Shown: positions 1 through 27,286 of the stretch, one piece after another
Position numbering within the stretch: position 1 is the first letter of the stretch
Layout of the letters: each line of letters opens with the position of its first letter
Assembly (NCBI GenBank): GCA_009760855.2
Contig: WPIO01000121.1
Span: 788,501-852,500, forward strand
From: Cristatella mucedo
Taxonomy: Eukaryota; Bryozoa; Phylactolaemata; Cristatellidae
Direction of reading: 5' to 3'
DNA length: 64,000 nt
Made by a program: the position numbers and the translations under genes
Notes under the pieces: model-generated
What the model saw: only the letters and a program-made list of their open reading frames with translations
What the model was told of the DNA's origin: nothing
Databases searched by the model: none

Positions 1-45
1 CAGAGAACTCAGTCTCTTTCTAGGCACTTTACATTCGCTCTTCTC
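1..45 (-). mobile_element. LINE-B/SINE-1 3' tail fragment at window edge
   Basis: The first bases match the conserved retrotransposon tail seen many times in this window (AGAGAACTCAGTCTCTTTC, then AGGCACTTTACATT), in minus orientation. The element continues off the left edge. Confidence 0.6.
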
Positions 46-3000
46 TTTCTCCATCCTATCGCTTGGACTTATTTCTTAATGCGACGAATTTCCTGGAGGC
101 GATTTACATTGAGGTAAGTCGCACACGGCGATCCCTTCGACGACGTCGCCACGGATCGGACCTGCCCGGCGGCGCGACGGCAAGTCTTCTCGCACGAGGA
201 CGCTCGGCGTCCTCTCGCGAGACTCCGACGGCGATTGGCGAGAGGACGCCTTGCGACGCCGCGCGTCCTCCGCGCGGCGTCGCAATCGGCGACGTCCCGC
301 GAGCCTGTGCGACGCGAGACGGAAAGCGTCGCAGGCAGGCGCCCGCAGCGGCGACCACCTGCCGGACTGGCAATATCCGCTCGGCGTACGTCGCGTGCCA
401 GAGAGAGGGCCGCCGCCCCCGCCGCCGACAGGTGATCTCGACGACGACGACGCTCGAGCGCCGGCACCGAGCGGCAGCCCCTCTTGACAAAGACGCTAAT
501 CAAACGCTTTCTAATTCGTTCCATTACGATCGCCGCGGCCGCGGCGTTTGTGAGAACGTCGTGGGCGTGGTCGCAGCTTCCGCCGCCCGAGGAGCCGAGC
601 GATTGGCCAGCCGCGCGTCGAGCGCATTAACGTTAGGCTCCGCTATCGATTAGCGGCGCTCGCTGCGGCCATATAGTGCCGACGAGGCCAGAACGAGACG
701 CAGCGGTCGACCATTTTGTTTGCTGATTTGGTGTAGTGCACTCGTTGTACCTCCGTCGAGTCGTCCTGTGTCGTAGAATGGTCGGAGGTGAGAGAGCGCG
801 CGCGCGCCCGGGCCCTCACTTCCCGCCCAGCTCGAAAGGACTCGGATGCCGGATGCCGGCGCGCCCGATCGCTCAGAGTGTCGTGCGTTCTTCGGAGCGC
901 GCCTCCTGTGCCCCGGTGACCCGAAGGATTCGCGTCGCCGCCATTAGTTACCGGAAGCCGGCACTCGCGGGGCTCCGCCGGTAAACCGAACAGGCGGCAT
1001 TGGTCGGCCTCGCGAAAGAAATTCGCGCGCACACGCTAGTGGCACCGCGTCACGCGGGCGAGCAGCGAATTTCCTGTCGCCTCGCTCTCCTAGAGGTGGC
1101 AGCGGAGTAGGGTAGGTAGGTAGGTAGGTAGGTAGGTAGGTGGGTAAAATTAAAAAATGGCCGCCAGCTCGTCAGCCGAGTCGCTGGTGAGCGGGCGTCG
1201 GCGAGGCCCCCCCTCCAGCGAAAAGATGGCGCTCGACAGGCGCGCGCTTCCGCCGAAAGCGAAAACGTCGGTGACGTTTCGCAGTGCGCTGACCCAGGTC
1301 GCGCTTTCCGCCGAATAGCGGCCAGGCGCCGCTGGCCACCGGCGCCGCGCCCGAATTTGGGTCACACGCGCGGGCCGCGCGGCCCGTCCGTCGCCGTTGC
1401 CCTCCTCCGACGGTCGCTTCCCCGGTGACGTCTCGGAGCGAGGCGCGGCTGCTGGGCGGCGGCTGCTGCGAGCTCTTTGACGAGGTTCCTCCTCCTTCTT
1501 CTTCTTCTTCGCTATCGTCTCGTCCCTTTTCATGGACGAGATTCTCGAGCTTCAATCGAGCACGCGCATCCGGTTCGCGGCATCCGCCTCTCGCTTCTCT
1601 TCTGTCTCAGAGTCCTCAACCTTCCTGTCGCTTCCTTTCCGCTTTTCCGGCTGCGCCTTCTTTACCGAACCCGAACTGAAGCGTGCGCATGGCATGCTGA
1701 GCAGGAGGATCCGGCGACGACGACCGAGGCGCGCGCCCTTGACCCAAACGGGCATGACCCGCTCGCGCGCCCTGCGAACGGTCTGCGCTCGTCCGCGAGA
1801 TTGCGCGAGATTGCTCGTCCGCGAGATTGCGAGAGAGCGAGAGAATACAGGATCGAGAAAAAAGAGTAAGAAGAAAAAAGAGCCGCTTCCGCTGCGCCGC
1901 TTCCGTCGCGGCGGCCGTCTGCTAGTGCGTCTAAATCTGCTGTGCGCACCCGCGCACAGCGGTAGAAATTTGAAGCGCCTCTTCCCGCCCACTGTCTTAC
2001 CTGAACTCGGCGGTAAGTAGGAAGCGGAGGTAGAGGAGGTAGAGGCGAAAGCGGAAAGGGAGAGTTCGCGGCGAAGGCGGAAGCTGCGAAGTTCACGCCG
2101 GGCGCGCGCAGAGTGCGGACAGAAGAGCAACCTCGAGACTGCATCGCTGCGAGGCGGCCGCGACCTCGGTCGCTTCGCGAGCATGCACCCGACGACCCCG
2201 ATGCGTCTGCTCCTCCAACTCCTCCTCTGCGACTCGAGGAAGCGCTGCTGCTACAGCTGCCTGACGTTTGCGGCGGCGGCGGCGGCGCCTCTGCCTCGGC
2301 GCTGTGCGTTCTCGCGGCGAAGTTGAAGTCGCTGATTAAAGCGAGGAGTTGTCGGCGGCGGCATTCTCGGGCCGCGGCAGCTGTCTGCCGTGGCCCTCGC
2401 CGGCGACGAACAAAAGACGCGCATTGGCGACGTGATTTGCGAGCACGCGCGCCGCCGCCGCCGCTCTCGCTGACATCGCCGTCGAACGACAGCTGCCGCG
2501 GGACGCCGCCGCGGCGGCGGCGTTTTCGGCCATCTGGCCGAAGTGGCCAATGGCCAGGCAAAGGCGCTCGCCAGCCCGCATCCATTGTGTCGCCGTGTCT
2601 CTTCCGCGGCGGGTGGGCGGGCGTGGACGGGCGCGCGTCCACCAGCTGTCCCACTGGCCGCCAATGGCCGCCAACGGCCGTAATGAGTGTCGCGTGCCGC
2701 GCCCGTCTGGGGGGGCGGAGCCTGGGCACAATGCGAGACAGGCACTCGAAGTCGATACGCGTGCGTGCTGCCTTCTGCCCCGCCGCCGCACGGCCGCCAG
2801 AGGGCGTCACTAGTTGAGCCCTCGCGTTTGATGCGCTCGCCGCGCCCACCCACTCTCGCAACTCGAGGTCGCATCGCGGGCTGAACGCTGGAGGCGGCGG
2901 CGGCTGCGGCAACGGCGGCGGCCCGATCCGACGGGGCGGGCCTCCGCCGCCGCCGCCGTCGAGCTAATTGAGTTGTCCCGTCCCGTCGCATCGCGCGGTC

Positions 3001-3478
3001 TTTATCGGCCTCCCGGCGGGATTAGCCGGGCACGACGCCGCACAATGGCCCTAGGGGTCTTTGTGCTGCGCTGGTCGCGTGCGGCAAATATTGACACCTG
3101 TCAGCGAACGCCGACGCGAACAAAGGACGACGGCGATCGATAAATAGCTTCTGCCCGAGCGCGGTACGCAGCAGTTAGACGGCGACGGTCGGCCCGCTCG
3201 AGCGGCAGGCAAGAGAGCGACAGAGAGCGACGGAAAGAGAGAGAGTGAGAGAGAGAGAGATAGAGAGAGAGAGAGATACAACGAGTGACAGACGCCGCTG
3301 CCGCCGAAGCCGCCTCGACCTCTCGAAGTACGCGCGCACGGCGATACCGCGAAATACCGGTGGCACGAGCTCGCACGCGCACCGTCATCTGGCGCTGGCC
3401 GTCGAGTCCGCCGCGACCGAGCAGCTCCGACGACGCGACCGTCGCCGCCGCCACCGTCTCCGTCGCGAGAGCCAAGCA
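46..3478. other. GC-rich, CpG-rich stretch upstream of the CELF exons; no conserved exon recognised
   Basis: Many long open frames exist on both strands, but they are arginine, alanine and proline rich and overlap one another, as expected for GC-rich noncoding DNA. I searched for the missing CELF RRM1 and did not find its motifs. A 15-bp inverted repeat lies at 251-265/271-285 and a (TAGG)n run at 1110-1143. The region could hold the CELF promoter and 5' UTR. Confidence 0.5.
778..787 (+). other. Candidate alternative first coding exon of the CELF gene
   Basis: An ATG at 778 is followed after ten coding bases by a good donor (GGAG then GTGAGAG). The exon would end in phase 1, the phase required by the acceptor at 3708, giving a start Met-Val-Gly-Glu-Asp-Arg-Lys directly into RRM2. 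Phase agreement has a one in three chance of being accidental, so this is only a candidate. Confidence 0.2.
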
Positions 3479-3509
3479 ATGGTGGCTGAGAGCTTCTGTC
3501 TGAGCGCCG
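3479..3509 (+). other. Candidate alternative first coding exon of the CELF gene
   Basis: The ATG at 3479 opens [10 protein letters not shown] and then meets a weak donor (GTAATA at 3510) in phase 1, compatible with the acceptor at 3708. The 198-base gap is also open in the same frame, so unspliced read-through into RRM2 is possible too. Either form would lack RRM1. Confidence 0.25.
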
Positions 3510-3707
3510 GTAATAGCGAGGCGCAATGCGGCGGCGCGCGCGCGCTGCGCCACGCCGCGCCGCCGCCGTCCTCTTCCGGCGGCGGCGGCGCGGCGCGACG
3601 AAAGTTGGGGGCTGTGGCTAGCGCGCGCGCGCTGCGTCGCCGCCGCCGCCGCCGCCTCCGCAGCAGCAGCCAGACAGCCGCCACTTGCTCGCCTTGCGCC
3701 GCCGCAG

Positions 3708-9754
<6,047 letters not shown>

Positions 9755-10532
9755 CGACGACCCTCGCTGCGATGCAGGCAGGAGGCGGTAAGCGCACCGG
9801 AAACTGCCGCCACCGCCGACGACGAGCGTGAGTGCTCGGCCAGGCGGCGGGCTTCCGCCGGCGTCGCGCTTCTCCCCTTCCGAATTCAGCTTTTCAGCTA
9901 CGCCAACCACGGCGAACGAGAATTGCATCGGCGACAATCGCGTGTACATAGATGTGCATAGACAGACATGAGACATGCACGGCAGCGCAGCCTAGCGGGC
10001 AGGCGGGCGGGCAGCCAGCTCTCCCTCGCCAGGGTCGACTCAAGTCGTCCTAGCCGTTGCCAGTTTGACCTGCTGCTCAGGCGCGAGCGCTGGCTGCTTC
10101 GGCCGCGGTTCCCTCGCGGCCGAAGCGCTCCGCTAAGGAGCTCGCGAACCGCGTTTGCCACGGTCGCTTTGTTCGGCGGCGGTGGCGGTCGAAAGCTATG
10201 TAGCCCGAGGCGAAGTCGCTCGGCTATTTAATATATTTATAAGCGCTCGCGCACGGCGTTCCGGCCAGCCAGAGTTCCTTGTTGAAACGGCGGCCACTCG
10301 CAATGATGAACTAGTCACCTGTACAATACTGCTGCTGCAGCTCTTTGTTGTCTGCTTCTGTGAACCGCCGTCTGCTTCGCGCTGCGTTAAACGCTGCGTT
10401 TTTCGGCGTCGCTCGCGAGCTGCCGAAACTCCCTCCGAGCGCTCTCGCTCGCGAGCCGGAGTGAGCGAGCTCAGAGCGCTACGACGCTCAGCGCTCCGAC
10501 GCAGATGAGCGCCTGACGAGCGAAAGCTAGCG

Positions 10533-10538
10533 AATAAA
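10533..10538 (+). terminator. Polyadenylation signal of the CELF gene
   Basis: An AATAAA lies 779 bases after the CELF stop codon. The intervening sequence shows no conserved coding exon, so it fits a 3' UTR. Confidence 0.55.
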
Positions 10539-10539
10539 G

Positions 10540-13204
10540 CAGTACAACTGCGTCTGAAGCGCATCCTTTCGATCGCGAAGATCTCGCGAGATTTCCTCGC
10601 GAGCTTCTGCTCTCCGCCTTTGACGCAGCAGCGAGGCCTGCCGGCTTCGGATGAGAATACTTGATGAGAATTATGAAATCTGAAATCGGGGTGGAGACGT
10701 CTCGAGACGGAGATGTCGCACGACAGCCATCGAGAGGCGATAGCGTACGGATCTGGGTTCGAGCGGCTGCGGCACAGAAGGTGAACAGCGAAGTGACAGC
10801 TGAAGGAGCTCGAGCGGCTGAACGGTACCCCGGCTTTTCCTTCACTTCCGCAGGCATGTCACGACGAGAATACTGACGTGTGCAGATGCACGCCGGTGAA
10901 TACCTGCACCTACATCTTCTGCATAAATGTAATACACTGCATATACATCCGCAATGGCACATATGCCTGCACATAAATACGTATATATATATATATATAT
11001 ATATATATAAGTATGTACTTATATGCATGCACATACCCTACACGCGATCATCACGAACCACCTTATTATTCAGGCCTTATTTGCCAACACGGGTTCTAGG
11101 ACGATTCATCCACTGACTGCTCGTGCTGACGAAAAACCCCCAACCCCGAAACCCAATTAAAGGTTTTTGTTTCAACATTTTTTCCAGTGTAGTCCTTCAG
11201 CAATTCATAATAGCAAGTTTAAATATTATTCTGGAAGAATCATCCGTGGTTGAAACTTCACTGGATGAAAAGTACGGGATTATCAGTCTGCGGATGAATC
11301 ATCCGGACAGTGTGTAACGAGCACTCCGGCGTCGGAAGACTTGCTCAAATCATCTTCTCCAGAAGCTCGAAAGATTATCGCTCGGTGAAGCGAGGGCCCC
11401 GCCCGATTGGACCCCGAGTCGAGCACCCGGCGACGTGACAGCCATGGCAAAATATGGCACCCACTGGAACTTGCTTGGACGTCAGCCGTCGGCTACCGTA
11501 GAAAAGGCCAGAGAGGGAGAGAGACAAGACACACAGAAAGAGAGACCGCTAGAGAGAGAGAGAACAAGGAGAACCGGAAGTGTATGGGCAGCAAAGCTTT
11601 GCCGAGAAAACGAGTCATCGGTGGCTGGGAAAGTTTTGACGTCGGTGGTGGGGCGTGATAGGCGCATGCACGAGTGCTACTTGTACGAGCCGCGAGCTCT
11701 TCGGCACAGCTGCCGATTACTGCTACCTACGTCGGCATACTGTCTGTGTGCATCGGTGCATACCAGTCGTCACTAGCAGTGCTACAAGGTTCAGACGTCA
11801 CCTATAATCCTCACCAGTCGGAAGAGACTAGCATAGTTACAAGCTGAGGCCTAGTACTGACCGTACGGGTTTGTAATACGAGTCCCATAAACAGGAGGAA
11901 TAACTCAGAATGCATTTCAGCCGCCGCCCAGCCTATGAAAGCAGTGAAGAAGGCATGGCATTGACGGATTCACTTGTGATTGGATCTGTTATTCAGTCTT
12001 GGCTACCGGAAGGTGAACCGTGCTCGGTTTCAGAGTTCTTCCGTTCAGTACTCCATCAGTGTTGGACCATACATCCCAAGTTTTGGTGACGTCTGCACCA
12101 AAGATTGAAGCTAGACGGACCGTGGAAATAAAACAGGCTTCACACGAGCCCTTGTCGTCTGACGTGTTTGACTCATCAATAGTGTGACGCAGGCTGCCAG
12201 CATGGCTGCCCACCCATGCGAAAGAGCCTCTATTGCCAGGCCACATGCATCGGCCTTGACACTAGACCCCATCAAGCAGCAGCAGCAGTCAGTGTTCGAC
12301 CATCCTTGGCTTAAACCTGATCATGCCGACGGTCGCCATGACGACGAGAGTTCACAGAGGCTTTTTTTGCTGCAAGCCTGCTTCTTTCACTGCTGTGGCT
12401 AGGAAACACATGCCATGACCTTCTGCCGCCGGAAGCAGATGGTCGTGGGCAAAAGCGGCTGAGGTGAAAGCAGCCGAGCCACCAGTCGAAAGTCACCCCA
12501 AAGGTAAGTTTGCACTAGAGCGGCAATGTCTCGTCTCGGCATCTCAGAGCGCCCAGAGCTGTCGTCTGGATCACTCTGACGGATTGCCAACGCCGGAATG
12601 TGCTCGGCAGTGCCGTGGGCGAGTACTCGCGAGGCCCGTGCCACTGACAGGTGCTGGCCGGATGATGGACGGACCGGATACTGCTACGGCTGCATCTCAA
12701 GCCGCAAGCTGAAAACTCGGCTGCAGCTCGGTAGCTCGGTAAGAGGAGCCGCCCTCCTACTGTCTCAGCCGGTCAGTGCACGTGTCGGTCAGCCCCTTCT
12801 GCTCAGCTCGACTGGCGAACGTTCCTCCTTACGCAGCCTTGGCTGCGGCCAAAGAGCATCAGGGTCACCCGCTACCCCTCAGGGTCACCCGCTGCCTCTG
12901 CTGCTGCTAACCGACGAGGTCAACGTCCTCTCCGCGTCTTGCCGCATGTCTGGCTTGTTCGCAAGCGCGCGAGCGCGCTCCCAGCAGTGGCTGGGTGGCG
13001 GCACAGCGAGCGGACAGCAATCGCCGCCGAGCCGCTCTGCCGGAAGCAGCGGCGGCGGCAGCTGCCACGGGAGTGCGACGAGTCGGCCGCTGAGAGGCGC
13101 ACGCAGCGAAGCGACGGTGGCAGACTGAGTAGTGCGCGTGGCAGTAGGCTTTGGCTCCGAAGCCGAGCCTGCACATCATCAGAAAAGCTGAAGCCTGCAC
13201 ATCA
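10540..13204. other. Spacer between two convergent genes; no gene recognised
   Basis: It separates the CELF 3' end from the B4GAT1-like 3' end. It holds a short (AT)n run at 10979-11009 and short open frames without recognisable motifs. A strong donor-like AAAGGTAAGT near 12499 has no convincing coding sequence before it. Confidence 0.5.
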
Positions 13205-16313
<3,109 letters not shown>

Positions 16314-16359
16314 CTGCCGCCGCCGCCGAGGGCGCCGAAGTAGCACAGGCAGACGACGG

Positions 16360-16502
16360 AGAGAGTCGCAGAGAGAGTCAGAGAGGAGAGAGATAGAGAG
16401 AGAGAGAGAATTAAGAATGAGAAGATAGATGTGAGAGAAGAGAGAGCAATGAGAGGAGAGAGAGAGAGAAAGAGAGAGAAGAGATGAGAGTGAGTGAAAG
16501 AG

Positions 16503-16588
<86 letters not shown>
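16360..16588. repeat. (GA)n microsatellite upstream of the B4GAT1 main exon
   Basis: On the gene's sense strand this reads as a pyrimidine tract running to within about 50 bases of the proposed acceptor at 16314, so it could serve as an oversized polypyrimidine tract. Confidence 0.9.
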
Positions 16589-16589
<1 letters not shown>

Positions 16590-16599
16590 CCAAAGGAGA

Positions 16600-18261
<1,662 letters not shown>

Positions 18262-19080
18262 TGCAAGCCACGGATCAGCTCCACAGTCAAGTCTGCCTAC
18301 TTTCAGCTGCATAACATTGTTAAAATTCGGGCTTGTTTAGATAAGGATATCACGTCCAAGTTGGTCCATGCATTTGTAACACCCCGTCTCGACTTCTGCA
18401 ACTCACTACTTGCTGGCCTACCGGCAAGTGCGATCAGGCGATTGCAGCTGGTGCAAAACTCTGCAGCTAGGCTTGTCTGTCGTGAGCGGCGCAGTTGCCA
18501 CATCACACCACTTCTTGCCGACCTGCACTGGCTACCAGTCAAGCAACGGATTGACTTCAAGGTTTGGCCACTCACTTTTAGGTCACTTCATTCTTTGGCT
18601 CCAGCATATCTCTCAGATCTACTCCCCCACCAAGGCCAAGCATCGTACCACCCACTTTTCGGAATCCAACAGTTTACCACTACCTCGTACAAACCTCAAA
18701 TCCTTGGGAGACCATGCATTTAGTTCGTATGCCCCCAAAGCCTGGAACTCCTTCCCGACTTCTGTCACGACATCCACTGACTTGACCACATTTAAAAAGA
18801 ACTTGTAAACACCTATTTAGGACAGCCTTTAATGGGTCCCTGTAATTCGTCCTTGATGTGCTTATGCATGCTGATACTGTTGTATGCTGCCACTAACCAC
18901 ACTTGCATGCTCACCCTGTGCATGTCACCCCTAACCATGTTATTCATGTTGTTTATCAAGCATGATATTACTCACCATTCGACTTCGGTTCCTTTGCAGC
19001 AAATGTAAAGCGCCTAGAAAGAGATTGAGTTCTCTGAGGGCGCTTTATCAAGTGTGTTATTACTATTATTACTATTATGG
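18262..19080 (+). mobile_element. LINE-B fragment (C-terminal reverse transcriptase region plus tail)
   Basis: The translation shows the family's post-polymerase segment (VHAFVTPRLDFCNSLLAGLP, then RRLQLVQNSAARLVCRERRS). A frameshift follows, then the APKAWNSFPTS block, a 3' UTR and the tail AAGCGCCTAGAAAGAGATTG. It is 5' truncated and dead. Confidence 0.85.
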
Positions 19081-19597
19081 TTTCAGACTACACGGCTGTT
19101 CTGCTGCTATAGAAACGAGGCTGTTAAATCAGCTAAGACTTTTTCTTCACCAAGTGGTCGGCCCACTTATTCAGTTGAAAATAAAATGAGGCTGTTTAAT
19201 CAGCTGACCTTCACATTCTACCGTCATTTTCGTGCCCTGCGTTACGACGCCCAACCAGCTGGCCGGTTGCAACAGTGAGAGCTCAGACAGGTCTGGCAAG
19301 TCTGGCCATGCAGCAAGCCACCGGCAGTGGGCACACCGGTGGGCGGGCCACACAGGCACCTGAGAGCTCTGCACGTCTTCTTCGCTAACACACTCCTTCT
19401 CCACATTAAAGCAGCAGCTGCGCACTGCTCCAGGTTTTCAGGGTTTACCAAATTAACGACTCCTAACGACATCCGGGGAGGGGTCGCCAGCGGTCAGGGG
19501 TCGCCGGGAGGGGAGGCTGACACAAGCTGCTCGCACTTGTTATTCGCTGTCTTTGTCTCCTAATGACTAGATGTAGAAAGACAGACAGCAGACAGAA

Positions 19598-19621
19598 GCA
19601 GAGAGAGAGAGAGAGAGAGAA

Positions 19622-19684
<63 letters not shown>
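19598..19684. repeat. (GA)n microsatellite
   Basis: Uninterrupted GA repeats apart from one AAAGG break. Confidence 0.95.
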
Positions 19685-19687
<3 letters not shown>

Positions 19688-19729
19688 ACTGATAGTTACC
19701 ATCTATCATTTGGTCATGCTTTCTATACA

Positions 19730-19795
19730 GCATCTCTAAAGCGCCTATAAAGAGATTCGATTCTCTGAGGGCTCCACATAAATTATTTAGTATTA
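19730..19795 (+). mobile_element. LINE-B/SINE-1 tail remnant
   Basis: AAGCGCCTATAAAGAGATTC and TTCTCTGAGGGCTCC match the shared tail. Nothing of the body remains. Confidence 0.55.
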
Positions 19796-19799
19796 TGTT

Positions 19800-21079
19800 T
19801 ATTTAAGAGAAGAGGAAAGAAACAGAGGGGAAAGAAAGCCTGAGATAGACAAAGGGAGAGAGAGAGGGGAGGGAGAGAGAGAGGGGGAGGGAGAGAGAGA
19901 GACACAGAGAGAGACACACAGAGAGACACAGAGAGAGGGGAGTGATATCTATAGTGATATCGGTGATCTACACGCAAAATTACGTAGAAAGAGTGACAGC
20001 AGCGATCGAGCACAGATACGGAGAGACATGGGGTGAAGGGAATATAAAGGGTGATATTAGACAAGAGACATGGTGAGAGGCACATGTAGAGACAGAGAGA
20101 TGTCAATTGAAGAGAGAGAGAGAGAGAGAGAGCGAGAGGAGAGAAAGAGAGACAGACAGAAAAGGAGGGAGAGAAAGAGATGGAGGAAGAGCGTGAGACT
20201 AAGATGAGCTAAATATAGAGAAAACGAAGAGTGCGACAGAGCGACAGAGAACAGCCTGAGAGAAAGAGAAACGGAGGGAGAAAGAAAGAAACGAAGAGAG
20301 AAAGAGAGAAACGGAGGGAGAAAGAGGCAGAGAAACACGGAGCGAGAATGGGAGAGAGCGCGTGAGAGAAATTAGAGAAGGGTGAAAAAGTAGGTCGTCG
20401 GGCTTCACCGCCCCGCGGCGGCTGACGAGCGAATGTAGTAAAGTAGAGCTACAACCTGCGCTGCAGCTTGGCGGCAGAAACACGAGTGCCCAACTGTCGG
20501 CCTCTTGGCGGCGGCTTTGCCGAAACCGATTCAAGCGAGCGGCAAGAACGGAGTTCGGCGCTGACAAGGACGAGAGCTGCCGCGCCACCGCCACCGCCGC
20601 AGCGAGCGGGCGGCCGGCGGCGGCGGTGGCAGCCTCACAGGCCGAGCTACAGAGGCCAAACCAGGAGAAGGAGGAATCACGCCACCGCAGCACTTCGCGG
20701 CCGCGGACGCTGCAGCCGCGCAGTGCTGCGGCGTGGCTGAGGCGCTGGCCTGCGGGAAAGCGCCGGCACGCGCCGGTCGCGAGCGCCCGCCACGAGGAAG
20801 GCGAGCGCGCGCGTCCGCCCGCCGCCTTAGCAGCGCAGCCACACAGCAGCCGATAGCAAATGTTCAAGGTCAGCAGCAGCAGCGCTAACCTGTCCCGGCG
20901 ATGCACCTTTCGCGGCATGTGCACTTCTTCCTCTTCTTGTGCCGACGAAAGGTGACGGCGCTCAAGTCACCGGAAGCCGTTCGCCGATCCCAACTCGCGA
21001 CATAATGCGCCTTTCAGCGAGTCCCTTTTCTCGTCAGGCGATGGGCGGCGGCATGCGCTCTCTAGAGGCTCGCCACGGC
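19800..21079. other. Degenerate GA-rich tract then GC-rich spacer; no gene recognised
   Basis: 19800-20380 is imperfect GA/GACA/GAAA repeat. 20400-20940 is GC rich; on the minus strand it opens a basic then hydrophobic start (MPRKVHRRDRLALLLL), which I could not join in phase to the B4GAT1 exon in a sensible way. Confidence 0.45.
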
Positions 21080-22310
21080 GTGCGACCGGTCGAGTACGTA
21101 ATGTAATGTATCTCCGTCTGTAACTCCGCAAAGCCGCAGAGACTGTGTGTGTGTGCGTGTGTGTGTGTGTGTGTGTTACGCGGGAGAGTTACCTTTTATG
21201 GCGCACTCGCAGCCTAAGCGGCTTTCGGTACGCACTCGGTAGCCAACACACTTCATCTCACGCAACAAAGAGAAAGTGGGAAGCATAGCCGATTCAGGAG
21301 AGCAGTTGAGGTAGTGAGTAGCATGGAAGTAGCAGCTCAGGACTGCTGAAAATGAGCCAAAGTCGGCAGTAGGAGAGCAGTTGTCGTTGCGTAAGAATTG
21401 TGGAAGCGAGTTCCACAGTCTAGGACCTGCAGAGCTAAAGCTTCTGTCGCCAACGATCTTAAAGCGGAGGAATGGAACAGCTAATTTATTGTCCACACAG
21501 GACCTTGTTGCACGAACAGGCTGAAACTGGTGCAGCAGTTCAACTAGGTACGAAGGAGCCAAGCCGTGGCGGGCCTCGTGGGTCAGCGTAAGAACTTTGC
21601 TCTGTATCCGTTGCTCAATCGGCATCCACCCTAGCTCTTCCAGCAAAGGAGACACGTGCTCAAACCGCTAGGACTTGAAGACTAGCCTTGCAACCATATT
21701 CATAGCCAGCAGCAGTGGCCTAGTTGGTTACTTTGGCAGCCCAGCCAAAATGGAATTACAATAATCAAGCTGAGACAGAACTAAGGAGCTGGTTAATGTT
21801 TTGAAAGCCACTGTGGAAGACAGCTCCTAATCTTGGATAGGGATCGGACGTGATGGCTAGCTGTAGAGGCAGTCTTCTGAATGAAGCTTTTAAAATTGAG
21901 GCAGCTGTCGAAAACGACACCTAAATTTCGAGCACTTGGTGATGGTCGCACAATAGCATCACCTATTAGAAGAGCAAAGCCACAGCCACATGGTTTGGGT
22001 GTCCTATGAGAAGCAGTTTGTTTTAATCATCATTTTAATTTCAGGAAGTTTTCCGACATCCAGGATCAAATATCGGCAAGGCAAGCATTCAGTTTTTCAG
22101 TTGCTGCAGCAGATTCCGACGGTTTGCAGTGAGCTACAGAAGTCAAGACGGGATGTCACAAATGCACGGACCAACTTGGATGTGGTAACCTTATCTAAAC
22201 AAGCCCGAATTTTAGCAATGCTATGCAGCTGAAAGTAGGCAGGCTTGACTGTGGAGCTGATGTGGTCGTCTATCGAGAGGTCACTTTGGAAATTGGCCTC
22301 GAGCTTCTGC
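21080..22310 (-). mobile_element. Chimeric LINE: LINE-A 3' part joined to LINE-B coding part
   Basis: From 21080 to about 22122 the sequence follows the LINE-A copy at 59340-60360, including VSPLLEELGWMPIEQRIQSK and the 3' end. At CAGATTCCGACGGTTTGCAG it switches to LINE-B sequence equivalent to about 62690-62870 (CAAGACGGGATGTCACAAAT). A (TG)n run sits at 21144-21178 within the 3' end. Confidence 0.75.
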
Positions 22311-22998
22311 GGACAGTCAGGCGCGGTCGAAGTTCGGTCGAAGCCGCGCGACGCTCACTCTCTGCGCGTCGAGCACTCACGCCGGCGCTCAACTCGAAAA
22401 TGCGACGCGCTCGCGGGCTCTACGGCCGACGGACGTACGCGCGGGCAGCTCGCGATGGCGGCGGCGGGAAAAGCCGCAGACGGAGGTCACGCGGAGGTCA
22501 CGTCAGGTCAAGTCAGGCTGCCTGCGGCTCGTTCTCGCCGCGCGTCTGCCGCGGGGTGCGTAAGCGTATCGCACGTTTCACCGCACATGTTATCCTATAT
22601 TACACGACTACACATATTAGCGCTCGAAGCCTCGCACTTTTGCACGTCACTTAACTTTTCAAAAAAAGTAATGGGATAAATGAAAATGAACGCTAGCCGG
22701 TACGGCGAGCCCGATTTTTAGTATAGCCAGTGTCTGCAGAGTTCGCATGCAAATTTCTTAACTAATTCCGCCGCGGCGCCAGCGTTTCCGGCACCATAAA
22801 GTAAGTGCGTGCTAGTCAGACGTGAGTGGTGCCGGATGTGGTGTAATACGGTATAGTGCGGCTATCGGCCGGCACCCTCCGTCCGCCGTCGGCGTGTGCT
22901 GCGAAAGTGCCATCGAGACGAACGCGCGGCGGCTGCTTCAGCAAACGCCGAGTCGCCGTTCGCAGCAAACTGCGTACGACACCGCCTGCACTCTACTG
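22311..22998. other. Spacer downstream of the Ig gene; no gene recognised
   Basis: GC-rich sequence with no conserved motif on either strand. It could be 3' UTR of the Ig-domain gene. Confidence 0.4.
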
Positions 22999-26860
<3,862 letters not shown>

Positions 26861-27132
26861 GAGCGCCTCCTCGCTTCTTTGCGCTAAGCGCGTCGCTTCG
26901 GACGCAGCTTTCGACCCGGAGCTGAAGCACGCGCGCCGCGCTTTTAAACGGATTTTTTCCAGTCTCTTGAGCTGAAGCTCAGCGTTCCGGGCTTTCATTC
27001 GGCTCGATTTCGACGAATCAGAAGTCGCGCCCGACAAGAAAAGTCGTGAGCGGCAATCGTGGGATCGTCGCTAATTCGATGATGCTCTGTAGCGACGGAA
27101 GCGAGTAAACGCACCTGGCGGAGAGCTTCCCG

Positions 27133-27182
<50 letters not shown>

Positions 27183-27213
27183 TACGAGAGAGAGAGAGAG
27201 AGAGAGAAAGAGC

Positions 27214-27286
<73 letters not shown>

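Noticed and set aside
1552-2912. Overlapping open frames of up to 416 codons in the GC-rich left part
   Set aside because: Composition is Arg/Ala/Pro on both strands, with no motif and mutual overlap, as in GC-rich noncoding DNA.
20199-20924. Minus-strand frame with a basic start then hydrophobic stretch as the missing first exon of the B4GAT1-like gene
   Set aside because: The only donor in the phase needed by the acceptor at 16314 lies before the hydrophobic part, so the join would lose the membrane anchor. No other support.
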